Shown: in pieces, positions 51,515 to 60,096 of the stretch
Layout: every line of letters starts with the position of its first letter
Position numbering within the stretch: position 1 is the first letter of the stretch
Origin: Betaproteobacteria bacterium
Lineage (GTDB): Bacteria; Pseudomonadota; Gammaproteobacteria; Burkholderiales; Rhodocyclaceae
Direction: 5' to 3'
Assembly: GCA_016709965.1 (NCBI GenBank)
Contig: JADJLT010000006.1
Coordinates: 806,001-870,000, forward strand
DNA: 64,000 bases
Notes under the pieces: model-generated
Told to the model about the DNA's origin: nothing
Database searches by the model: none
The model's input: the letters and a program-made list of their open reading frames with translations, nothing else
Position numbers and translations under genes: made by a program

Positions 51515-54500
51515 CGCGCATTTTCCTGAGAATTTCCTTCATGGCATCGAACTGGAATTGTCGCGCAAGTTCGCGCAGCACGCGGACGAATTCGCCATGA
51601 CTGGCATCGATACGCTCGATCTCGGCCAGCTTGTTGAGAATGCCGCGCAGATAACCCAGTGTGATCAGCTCGTCGAGCGTAGCCAGATCGCTGGCGCCAG
51701 GCGGTTGCAGGGCTGGCGGTTCGGCGGGTGGTTCCGCTGGCAGCGTGGCGGTAGCCTCGGAGGTGACCCAGTCGAGCCCCAGTTTTTTGCCCAGCCAGTC
51801 GAGCAGGGCGTTGACCTTGAGTGGTTTGACGATGAAATCCTCGGGCGCGATGCCGACATCGTTGTCCAGGCCCCGGTCGTAGGCGTTGGCCGAGAGGATC
51901 GCAATAGGCGCCTCGGTCAGCTGCTGCTGACGCAGGCGGCGGATGGTTTCCCAGCCGTCAATGCCGGGCATGCCCAGATCCATGAAGATCAAGTGCGGGG
52001 CAAAGTGCGGCACCGACGCAAGGCATTCGTAACCGCTGGCGGCCTGCTCGACGATGAAGCCGAGCGGTTCAAGGACGTTCTGCAGCAGGTCGCGATCGAC
52101 TTTTTCGTTATCGACAACCAGGATGCGCCGCCGGACGCCGACATAGCCGATACGGTTGAGTTTAGGCAATTCCCGGGCCGCCTGAATGGAATGCACCGAC
52201 GGCAGAAAGAGCCGGATACGGAACAGCGTGCCTTCGCCGGGCGTGCTGGACACCTGCATTTCGCCCCCCATCAGGTCGGTCAGCATGCGGGCAATAGTCA
52301 GGCCGACGCCGCTGCCGCCAGCCTGCACCGTGCTGCCACGGGTGAAGGGTTCGAAGATGCGCTCCATGTCGGCCGCCGGGATGCCGGGGCCGCTGTCGCG
52401 GATGTCGAAGCTGGCCATGTCATGCCGGCATTCGACGCTGAAAGTGACACCGCCGCGCACGGTAAATTTGACGGCATTGCCGATGACGTTGATCAGGATC
52501 TGGCGCAGGCGCTTTTCGTCGGCGCGGACAACGGGCGGCACCTCGCCCACCGGCTGGTATTTGAAGGAAAGCCCCTTGTTGCGTGCTTGCAGCTCAAACA
52601 TGCCGACAATTTGCTGCAGCAACTCCGGCAGGTCCATTGCCTTGATATCCAGCGTCAGCTTGCCGCCTTCGATGCGGGCAATGTCGAGCGTGCCTTCGAT
52701 CACCGAGAGCAGGTGATCGCCCGACTTGCGGATGACACTGACCGCCTGCTTGCGATTGGGCGGGATATCTTCGTCGGCGGCAAGAATCTGGGCATAGCCG
52801 AGAATGCTGTTGAGTGGCGTGCGCAGTTCGTGGCTGATCGCCGTGATGTAGCGGCTCTTGGCCTGATTGGCTTGTTCGGCGACGACCTTGGCCTGCTGCA
52901 GGGCGGCATCGGTGCGCTGGTGCGATTCGATTTCCTGCATCAGCAGCTGGGTCTGGCGGTTCGATTCTTCCTGCGCGACGCGCCGGCTTTCCTGGGTCAG
53001 CACCATCCACCAGGCGATGACGCCTGAGAGCATGAGCAGGGCGGCAAAGGTCTTGATGAAACTGTCCTGCAAGCGGGCGATCACGGTGGGTTCTGCGGCG
53101 CTGAGGGCGAGCAGTTCATGCGTGTAAAGCACGCCGAGAATCAGGGCCAGTACCGGCACGATGCCGGTCATCAGCAGCAGATAGTGGCCGAGGCCAGTGT
53201 CGAGGTAAGGCAGCGCGGCCTTGGGCAGGATACGCCGCAGCACGGCATTCCACTGCGCGCCGAGGTGAGCATCGGGCTTGCAAAGGTCATGACAGCGGGC
53301 GTCGAGCGAACAGCACAGCGAACAGATCGGACCTTGATAAGCCGGGCAGTAGGCCATGTCTTCGGCCTCGTACGGATGTTCGCAAATCGAGCATTTTTTC
53401 CGGTTGACCGCGGGATCACCCGCAGCCTTGTTCGCAGCGGGTTCAGCCGGTCGCGCAAGATAGTAACGACCGCCGGTGGCCCAGGCGATCAGCGGCGAGA
53501 TGGCAAAGGCGGCCACCAGCGCAACGAATGGCGCGTACGGTTGCAGGGCATTGCCGAACAGGCCGGCGAAGGTGCCGATCGACAGCGCGGAGGCCATGAC
53601 CATGGCACCGACCCCGACCGGATTGATGTCGTACAAATGGCTGCGCTTGAACTCGATGCCTGCCGGCGAAAGGCCGAGCGGCTTGTTGATGACAAGATCG
53701 GCGACGACGGCGGCCATCCACGAAATCGCGATGTTCGAATACAGGCCAAGTACCTGGCCGAGCGCCTGAAACACGTTGAGTTCCATCAGCAGCAAGGCGA
53801 TCAGGGTGTTGAAAATCACCCAGACGACGCGTCCGGGATGGCTGTGGGTGAGGCGCGAAAAGAAATTCGACCAGGCCAGCGAACCGGCGTACGCGTTGGT
53901 GACATTGATCTTGAGCTGGGAGATGACGACAAACAGTGCCGTGGCGCCGATCGCCAGCGTCGTGTTGTCGAAGACATGCGAAAAGCCGATCAGATACATC
54001 TGGTTGGGGTCGACTGCCTTGGCAGCTGGGATGCCATTGCGCAGGACCAGCCAGGCGAGCAGGGCACCACCGAGCATCTTGAGGATGCCGGGAACAATCC
54101 AGCCCGGACCGCCGACAATGACGGCAAACCACCAGCGCCGGGCGGTGGCCGGCGTCTTTTCCGGCATGAAGCGCAGGTAGTCGGCTTGTTCAGCCATCTG
54201 AGTCACCAGCGCGATGCCGACGGTCAGCGCGGCGCCGAACAGATGCGGATTGAAATTGGCGTCGCCCCCCATTTCACCGCCGTACTGCCACAGCCCGGCC
54301 AATGCCTGCGGATCTTCAATGAACAGGAAGGCGTAGGGCAGCACGAGCAGAAAGATCCACAGTGGTTGCGTCCATGCCTGCAGCTTGCTGATTGCGGTGA
54401 CGCCGTGGGTGACCAGCGGGATGACCACCAGCGCGCAGATCAGATAGCCCCAGGCCGGCGGAATCTTGAAAGCCAGCTCCAGTGCGTAGGCCATGATCGC

Positions 54501-54920
54501 GGCTTCGAGGGCAAAGAAGATGAAGGTGAAGCTGGCGTAGATCAGCGACGTGATCGTCGAGCCGATGTAGCCAAAGCCGGCGCCCCGCGTCAGCAGGTCC
54601 ATGTCCAGGCCGTGACGGGCGGCCATGACGCTGATCGGCAGGCCGAGCAGGAAGATGATCAGGCCGGTGGCAAGAATCGCCCAGAAGGCGTTCAGGAAAC
54701 CGGCTTCGACCATCATGGTGGCACCCACGGCCTCCAGCACGAGAAACGAGGCCGCGCCAAATGCGGTGTTGGCGACGCGCATTTCCGACCACTTGCGAAA
54801 GCTGCGTGGTGTGAAGCGCAGTGCGTAGTCCTCCAGCGTCTCGTTGGCGACCCAGGTGTTGTAGTCGCGGCGAATCTTGATGACCTGTTGTGTCGCGGAG
54901 GCAGGGGGGGCAGCGTTCAT
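51501..54920 (-). CDS. NCS1-type transporter fused to a hybrid histidine kinase
   Basis: Protein of 1139 aa. Residues about 1-490 form a complete NCS1 (purine/cytosine/hydantoin permease-like) transporter of about 12 helices (TRGAGFGYIGSTITSLIYAS, NVTNAYAGSLAWSNFFSRLT). A cysteine-rich module about 505-552 follows (KCSICEH, YCPAY, ICSLCC, CHDLC), probably a metal or redox site. Two TM helices about 580-650, HisKA with ISHELRTPLNS, HATPase with GSGVGLTIA, a receiver about 915-1030 (LIFMDLGMPG) and a C-terminal helical tail complete it. Start ATG 54920. Analogous in design to CbrA-type transporter kinases, but with an NCS1 rather than SSS transporter. A nucleobase, allantoin or related nitrogen compound is the likely signal. 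A copy of the dispersed repeat encodes DPAVNRKKCSICE. Confidence 0.87.
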   Translation of the reverse strand: MNAAPPASATQQVIKIRRDYNTWVANETLEDYALRFTPRSFRKWSEMRVANTAFGAASFLVLEAVGATMMVEAGFLNAFWAILATGLIIFLLGLPISVMAARHGLDMDLLTRGAGFGYIGSTITSLIYASFTFIFFALEAAIMAYALELAFKIPPAWGYLICALVVIPLVTHGVTAISKLQAWTQPLWIFLLVLPYAFLFIEDPQALAGLWQYGGEMGGDANFNPHLFGAALTVGIALVTQMAEQADYLRFMPEKTPATARRWWFAVIVGGPGWIVPGILKMLGGALLAWLVLRNGIPAAKAVDPNQMYLIGFSHVFDNTTLAIGATALFVVISQLKINVTNAYAGSLAWSNFFSRLTHSHPGRVVWVIFNTLIALLLMELNVFQALGQVLGLYSNIAISWMAAVVADLVINKPLGLSPAGIEFKRSHLYDINPVGVGAMVMASALSIGTFAGLFGNALQPYAPFVALVAAFAISPLIAWATGGRYYLARPAEPAANKAAGDPAVNRKKCSICEHPYEAEDMAYCPAYQGPICSLCCSLDARCHDLCKPDAHLGAQWNAVLRRILPKAALPYLDTGLGHYLLLMTGIVPVLALILGVLYTHELLALSAAEPTVIARLQDSFIKTFAALLMLSGVIAWWMVLTQESRRVAQEESNRQTQLLMQEIESHQRTDAALQQAKVVAEQANQAKSRYITAISHELRTPLNSILGYAQILAADEDIPPNRKQAVSVIRKSGDHLLSVIEGTLDIARIEGGKLTLDIKAMDLPELLQQIVGMFELQARNKGLSFKYQPVGEVPPVVRADEKRLRQILINVIGNAVKFTVRGGVTFSVECRHDMASFDIRDSGPGIPAADMERIFEPFTRGSTVQAGGSGVGLTIARMLTDLMGGEMQVSSTPGEGTLFRIRLFLPSVHSIQAARELPKLNRIGYVGVRRRILVVDNEKVDRDLLQNVLEPLGFIVEQAASGYECLASVPHFAPHLIFMDLGMPGIDGWETIRRLRQQQLTEAPIAILSANAYDRGLDNDVGIAPEDFIVKPLKVNALLDWLGKKLGLDWVTSEATATLPAEPPAEPPALQPPGASDLATLDELITLGYLRGILNKLAEIERIDASHGEFVRVLRELARQFQFDAMKEILRKMRDAAR
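53379..53418 (-). repeat. Dispersed CGGTCAACCGG element in frame within the transporter-kinase gene
   Basis: Gene strand: GATCCCGCGGTCAACCGGAA, then AAAATGCTCGATTTGCGAA, against the intergenic pattern ATTCCCGCGGTCAACCGGAA, AAAATGGCCAAATTTGAAA. The match spans both halves of the element. It codes for the residues leading into the CxxC module. Confidence 0.65.
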
Positions 54921-55066
54921 GGGGAAATTAAAACATGTTTCCGGAAGTCCGGGCCTGTCCGGATGCGGCGGCGGAAAATGATGGTGTCGCAAAAATTCCT
55001 CGGGTCGGGTAGTCAGTGGCGCTTGGATTCCGCATACTGCCGGCCAACTGACATGAGGAGACTGCC

Positions 55067-55759
55067 TTGGACGACCATCTGCCACCCATTGAAATCGAAA
55101 CTGCCGCGAATCCTGAATTTGCCGTGATCTGGCTGCATGGCCTGGGTGCCGACGGCTCGGATTTCGTCCCCGTCGTGCCTGAACTGGGTCTGCCCGCTGC
55201 GCCAGCCGTGCGCTTCATCTTTCCCCATGCGCCGCACATGCCGGTCACCTGCAACGGCGGCTATGTCATGCGTGCGTGGTACGACATCATTTCGCTGGAC
55301 AGCAATGCCCGTCGAATCGACGAAGCGGGGATCATTGCTTCGCGGGAAGCCATCCGCGGCTTGATCGAATTTGAAAAAAGCCGCGGCATTCCGGTTGACC
55401 GCATCTTCATCGCCGGATTCTCGCAGGGTGGGGCGGTGGCCTACACGACAGCGCTGACCCATCCGGAAAAGTTGGCGGGCGTCATTGCCTTGTCTACCTA
55501 CATTCCCAGCCCGGCACTGCTGACTGAAGAGAGCGCTGCAGCCAATCGCGACACGCCGATTTTTGCCGCCCATGGCACGGGTGATGATGTCGTGTCACCC
55601 GCCCTCGGGTTGGCGGCCAGAAAGCTGCTGGCCGAGCGTGGCTATGTCATCGACTGGCATGAATACCCGATGCCGCATTCGGTTTGTCTCGAAGAGGTTC
55701 AGGCGATTGGCCGCTGGCTGGTACAGCGTATGCGGTCTATCGTCGATCGGGCGGGCTAG
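55067..55759 (+). CDS. Carboxylesterase/phospholipase (alpha/beta hydrolase)
   Basis: Serine hydrolase of 230 aa of the carboxylesterase/acyl-protein-thioesterase-like family. IWLHGLGADGSDF (oxyanion region), nucleophile S119 in AGFSQGG, acid D173/174 in GTGDDVV and H204 in PMPHSV form the triad. The start is a TTG: GAGGAG lies 6 bp upstream and the N-terminus DDHLPPIEIE fits the family. It is divergent from the transporter kinase (146 bp between starts). It contains a 14-base exact match to the dispersed-repeat core (55389-55402) in GIPVDRIF, but the protein aligns normally there. Confidence 0.9.
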   Translation: MDDHLPPIEIETAANPEFAVIWLHGLGADGSDFVPVVPELGLPAAPAVRFIFPHAPHMPVTCNGGYVMRAWYDIISLDSNARRIDEAGIIASREAIRGLIEFEKSRGIPVDRIFIAGFSQGGAVAYTTALTHPEKLAGVIALSTYIPSPALLTEESAAANRDTPIFAAHGTGDDVVSPALGLAARKLLAERGYVIDWHEYPMPHSVCLEEVQAIGRWLVQRMRSIVDRAG

Positions 55760-55767
55760 CGCGTTGC

Positions 55768-56007
55768 TTATTTTCCCTTGATCTGCCCGGTTTTCTCGGT
55801 GTCGGTAATGGAGTGGGCTTCTTCATCGGCCGCGTGCAGCAGCCAGACGAGGTCGCTGCCCTGTACCGGCATCGGAATCATCTGGTTCCAGCTCCAGCGA
55901 AACACCGGGCCGTAAGGGATATAGCGGGCCAGCACGTCGCCTTGTTCGGTGACCCCGAAAAACGGCAAAGGGGAAACAATGGCGTTCTTGAGTTGCGCGT
56001 TGTTCAT
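55768..56007 (-). CDS. Small conserved-looking protein of unknown function
   Basis: Protein of 79 aa, not recognised. It starts at ATG 56007, supported by AAGGAAG about 8 bp upstream. The content is polar with several aromatic residues (LARYIPYGPVFRWSWNQMIP, DLVWLLHAADEEAHS) and no signal or membrane segment. It converges with the esterase gene (8 bp between stops). Confidence 0.6.
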   Translation of the reverse strand: MNNAQLKNAIVSPLPFFGVTEQGDVLARYIPYGPVFRWSWNQMIPMPVQGSDLVWLLHAADEEAHSITDTEKTGQIKGK

Positions 56008-56249
56008 GATCGGCTTCCTTCTGTTGTCCAAGGACAATAATCAGTCTGCGCGCAGTTGATCGACTGATCAAGCGCCCCGTGCTGGCGACTGGGAGCAATC
56101 GGTTGAATCAGTCGACGAAATCGTGGTCGATTCACCATTACACTGGCAGGCTATCGTGCCCCATTGAATTCGCCTTGCGGCGGTAACACAGGAAGACCAT
56201 CATTGAAGTTCAGCCCATTTATCGGGAAGTTTTCCCCAGCGGTGCCCGC

Positions 56250-58352
56250 ATGAAACCACTCAATTTTCCCGGAACGCCCTTGTTGGCCGGCCAAGACGTC
56301 GAGCAAAAGCGTCAGCAGATTCTCGAGTACTTCCACGCTACCTTCGATCGCTACGAGCAGCTTTTCGAGACACTGAGCTGTGATGAAGCGTATTTCGTCA
56401 AGCCGATTTCGCTGCGTCATCCGCTGATTTTCTACTTCGGTCATACCGCCACCTTCTTCATCAACAAGCTGCTGCTGGCCGGATTGATCGAGGCGCGCAT
56501 CAATCCCGGTTTTGAATCAATGTTCGCCATCGGCGTCGATGAAATGAGCTGGGACGACCTCAATGACGTACGCTACAACTGGCCAAGCGTTGCCGACGTG
56601 CGCGCTTATCGCCGACAGGTGCGTGCTGCGGTCGACCGGATAATTCGGTCAAAATCGATCACTTTGCCCATCGGCTGGGACGATCCGTTCTGGATCGTTC
56701 TGATGGGAATCGAGCACGAGCGCATCCATCTCGAAACCTCGTCGGTGCTGATTCGCCAGCATCACCTGAAATATGTGAAGACCCACCCGGCCTGGATGCC
56801 TTGCGCCGAGAGCGGTGCCGCGCCCCAGAATACGCTGGTCGATATTCCCGTAGCCGAATTCCGCATCGGGCGCGAGCGCAGCGAACCGGTCATCTATGGC
56901 TGGGATAACGAGTTTGGCCGCCATGACGCATCGACGGCCGCCTTCAAGGCCAGCCGCCATCTCGTATCGAATCATGAATTCCTGGCCTTCGTCGAGGCCG
57001 GTGCCTACGCCGACGACTCGCTGTGGTTGGAAGAGGGCCTGGCCTGGAAGAATTTCACCAAGGCGGAGCACCCGACGTTCTGGGTGAAAGTCGGCGCGCA
57101 ATGGCGCCTGCGCCTGATGCTTGACGAAGTCGCCATGCCTTGGGACTGGCCGGTGGAAACCAACTACCACGAGGCCAAGGCATTTTGCCAATGGAAGGCG
57201 CGCATCAGCGGCCAGGCCGTGCGCTTGCCGACCGAGGATGAATGGCAGGCACTACGCCAGTTCGCCGGCGTTGATGATCTCCCCGGCGATCCGGCCAATA
57301 TCGAACTCCGCCACTTCGCCTCCAGTTGCCCGGTCAACCGGTTCGCCCATGGCCCGCTGTTCGATGTCGTTGGCAATGTCTGGCAATGGCTGGAAACGCC
57401 AATTTATCCTTTCGGCGGATTTGAAGTACACCCGATCTACGACGATTTCACCACACCGACGTTTGACGAGCGTCACAACCTGATCAAAGGGGGCTCATGG
57501 ATTTCCTGCGGCAATGAAGCGGCACCGATTTCGCGTTACGCCTTCCGCCGTCATTTCTTCCAGCATGCCGGATTCCGCTATGTCGTGGCCGATGTTGCCG
57601 CCACCCAGCCTGCCTCGCATTACGAAACTGATAGGCTGATTTCGGAATATATCGAATTCCACTACGGCGCCGAATATTATGGAGTCGCCAACTTCCCGCG
57701 CACACTGGCGCAACTGGCGATTGAGGTGATGGGCGACCGGCCGGCTCGCAAGGCACTTGACCTTGGCTGCGCCACCGGCCGCGCCTCGTTCGAGCTGGCT
57801 CGGCATTTCGATCAGGTCACTGGTCTCGATTTCTCGGCACGTTTCATCGGCGTCGGTACCCGGTTGGCCGAGCAGGGCAACCTGCGCTATACGCTGACGG
57901 AAGAAGGCGAACTGGTCAGCTACAAGGAATGCTCGCTGGCCGACCTTGGCCTCAGCGAAATTGCCTCCAACGTCGAATTCTTCCAGGGCGACGCCTGCAA
58001 TCTGAAGCCCGTATTCACCGGCTACGACCTGGTGCTCGCCGCCAACCTGATCGACCGCCTGTACAGCCCGGCGCTCTTCCTCGAAACCATTCACGAGCGT
58101 ATCAACCCGGGTGGCCTGCTGATGCTCACCTCGCCTTACACCTGGCTACCGGAGCACACCAAGCGCGAAGAATGGATAGGCGGTTTCAAGAAAGACGGTG
58201 AAAACTTCACGACCTTCGATGGCCTGAAAGTCATGCTGGGCAAGCACTTTCGCCTGATTCGCGGCCCTGAATCGGTGCCTTTCGTGATTCGCGAAACGAA
58301 GCGGAAATTCCAGCATACGCTGTCGGAGGTAACGATCTGGGAACGGATTTGA
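56250..58352 (+). CDS. ovoA: OvoA: 5-histidylcysteine sulfoxide synthase fused to methyltransferase
   Basis: Bifunctional ovothiol A biosynthesis enzyme of 700 aa. N-terminal DinB-like domain about 20-180 holds the non-haem iron motif HX3HXE (H156, H160, E162 in GIEHERIHLET). The formylglycine-generating-enzyme-like sulfoxide synthase domain about 195-455 has VRLPTEDEWQAL, FDVVGNVWQWLET and KGGSWISCGNE. A SAM methyltransferase domain about 500-700 (KALDLGCATGRASFELA, GYDLVLAANLIDRLY) would N-methylate 4-mercaptohistidine. It joins histidine and cysteine with O2 as oxidant. The C-S lyase OvoB is not in the window. Start ATG 56250 gives the normal N-terminus. Confidence 0.9.
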   Translation: MKPLNFPGTPLLAGQDVEQKRQQILEYFHATFDRYEQLFETLSCDEAYFVKPISLRHPLIFYFGHTATFFINKLLLAGLIEARINPGFESMFAIGVDEMSWDDLNDVRYNWPSVADVRAYRRQVRAAVDRIIRSKSITLPIGWDDPFWIVLMGIEHERIHLETSSVLIRQHHLKYVKTHPAWMPCAESGAAPQNTLVDIPVAEFRIGRERSEPVIYGWDNEFGRHDASTAAFKASRHLVSNHEFLAFVEAGAYADDSLWLEEGLAWKNFTKAEHPTFWVKVGAQWRLRLMLDEVAMPWDWPVETNYHEAKAFCQWKARISGQAVRLPTEDEWQALRQFAGVDDLPGDPANIELRHFASSCPVNRFAHGPLFDVVGNVWQWLETPIYPFGGFEVHPIYDDFTTPTFDERHNLIKGGSWISCGNEAAPISRYAFRRHFFQHAGFRYVVADVAATQPASHYETDRLISEYIEFHYGAEYYGVANFPRTLAQLAIEVMGDRPARKALDLGCATGRASFELARHFDQVTGLDFSARFIGVGTRLAEQGNLRYTLTEEGELVSYKECSLADLGLSEIASNVEFFQGDACNLKPVFTGYDLVLAANLIDRLYSPALFLETIHERINPGGLLMLTSPYTWLPEHTKREEWIGGFKKDGENFTTFDGLKVMLGKHFRLIRGPESVPFVIRETKRKFQHTLSEVTIWERI

Positions 58353-58762
58353 TACCGTAGTTCAGCGATCAGGCGGGTATTCGGAATCTGTGGTTGAAGC
58401 CATCCCGAAGTGAATAAGGTGTTTTTGCGTCGGGATGGGTGGCTAATTCGTGCCCTTTGCGGTCAGATAGCTTTCTCTAAACCGGTCAGTCAGCCCAACC
58501 AAGGTTCTTCGCAATGGAGTGCTCCGAAGCGGACGTTGCCGACCTCACCCAACCGGCCACAACCCGACACTTGCTGCACCTTCCCCAAAGCAGACATTGT
58601 CCTGCGGAAGTCATCTGGGATATTGATGTTGTTATACTGACAGCCAATATTCCAAGTGACTTAAAGTGATCAACTTAGAGCAATGAATACGGCATCAACG
58701 ATATCAATTGTTATACGGCCCCCAGCATCCGTATAAACACTGTTAGATCTCTGGAGAGCAGT
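58353..58762. other. AT-rich spacer with an inverted repeat
   Basis: About 410 bp downstream of ovoA and upstream of a membrane-protein gene. It holds a perfect 8 bp inverted repeat, TTATACGG / CCGTATAA with a 10 bp loop, at 58711-58736, which could be an operator for the downstream gene. No convincing gene. Confidence 0.45.
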
Positions 58763-59650
58763 ATGGCTATTCCTCACAAGTGTCGGATATTTGCAGTCAT
58801 AGCAACACTTTCATTTTCTCTTCCTGCTTATGCTCAAGCAGAGGGAATCATTGCTGGGCTCTTGACGAGTTATGTATTTTCACTGGTAGTCGCCTTGGTT
58901 GTTCTAGTTCTGATGCTTCTCGGTAAGCGAACACGAAAGGTTTTGCATTTCCCAATTCTATTGGCTGCCTTGCCCTGCCTTCCACTTGGAATGTCCATTC
59001 TTAAAGGAGGGGGAACCAATTCAATGCTCATTTTTGCGATCATCGGTGGGTATATCGCACCGTGGCTCTTTGTAGTCAGTTCAATGATTGCAGCGTTCGT
59101 ATTAAGGGGGCATGAGGAAATACCGAAAGAGGCTTTTGCGTCTGAAAAGAGGCGGTCGCTGTGGCATGCGTTGAACATTACGCTGCCTCTAGCAGCGTTG
59201 CTAATAGAATTTACTCACCCGATTGGTTTCACTATTACGCGGCTGTTGTATTACTTTGATTGGTTTCGCTCCTTGTTGCGGTCGCTTAACGGAGTTGGAC
59301 CATACTTCCTTGTGTTGGCTCTAAACTACTTTTTTGTAGTCACGGTTTTGCTAAAAATATTTGATTGGGTAGCCATTTGGCGGTGGTTAAAGCCATCGTT
59401 ATCAGGGACAAGTATTCTGGTGGTTGCAAACATTATTGTTCTTGCCTTCCTTCTTGTTCCTTTAGGCGATGAGTCGAACCCTACAATTCAGGCTCTTCGG
59501 GATGACTTAAGCAGCCTGTACTTCTGGGCAAGCATGTTCTTGGCATTTATTGGCTACCTCGTAATGATCAAGTCGTCGTTTGCTGGGACGAAATCTAACT
59601 CGCAACTCAACACGGATGTTCCGCCTACAGGCGAAGCACCTGTTAGCTAG
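58763..59650 (+). CDS. AT-rich polytopic membrane protein of unknown function
   Basis: Protein of 295 aa, not recognised. A signal-like N-terminus about 1-25 (CRIFAVIATLSFSLPAYAQA) is followed by about six hydrophobic segments (for example VFSLVVALVVLVLMLLG, ILVVANIIVLAFLLVPLG) and a polar C-terminal tail. Start ATG 58763 has GGAGAG 10 bp upstream. Codon and base use are clearly more AT-rich than ovoA, and it stands alone between AT-rich spacers near an insertion sequence, which suggests acquired DNA. Confidence 0.6.
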   Translation: MAIPHKCRIFAVIATLSFSLPAYAQAEGIIAGLLTSYVFSLVVALVVLVLMLLGKRTRKVLHFPILLAALPCLPLGMSILKGGGTNSMLIFAIIGGYIAPWLFVVSSMIAAFVLRGHEEIPKEAFASEKRRSLWHALNITLPLAALLIEFTHPIGFTITRLLYYFDWFRSLLRSLNGVGPYFLVLALNYFFVVTVLLKIFDWVAIWRWLKPSLSGTSILVVANIIVLAFLLVPLGDESNPTIQALRDDLSSLYFWASMFLAFIGYLVMIKSSFAGTKSNSQLNTDVPPTGEAPVS

Positions 59651-60096
59651 CACGTTGAAGGTCCGCTGTCCCACGCTCTGACTGTCGCGTTTGGGCACCG
59701 AAGGGACCATCCTCTCTTCGGATTCATCGCCCAAAAGCAGCCATTGAGGTTCCGCTTCCCGAAAGCGGCCGGTCGTCACTGAGTACAACGTGCCCAAACC
59801 GGCCTGATGCAAATTTCATGGAACAATGGCGGCTCAGTCTTCATAAACCTGACGCTCAACTCGTGGCTGAGCACAGACTTCACTAGGTAAAATCTATTGA
59901 TTGCATCGATCTCTAGCAACAGCAAGAACGACACTTTAAACCAACCAAACTCAAACCAAATATCATATTAAATCGTCGTCGAAGGTGCCTGCATAATCCT
60001 CCTTCCTCATCACGGCGTCCCTATGGACGCGCCAAAATATCAAAAAGACCGTATCGGTCTAGAGGAAGCCAATGAAACCTTTTGGAGGTGGGCGGC
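59651..60096. other. Accessory-region spacer
   Basis: About 450 bp between two unknown genes. No repeat family seen elsewhere in the window and no confident gene. A very short frame (ATG 60072, MKPFGGGRHD) overlaps the start of the next gene and might be a leader, but I cannot support it. Confidence 0.35.

Noticed and set aside
53118..55127. Plus-strand frame of 669 codons
   Set aside because: Antisense to the NCS1 transporter-kinase; repetitive charged composition and no motifs.
58410..58640. Short 76-codon frame after ovoA
   Set aside because: No ribosome-binding site, odd composition and no recognisable features; probably non-coding.
58736..58750. GTTAGAT as a possible integron attC end
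   Set aside because: No matching RYYYAAC partner at a suitable distance and no integrase; the AT-rich gene is not a convincing cassette.
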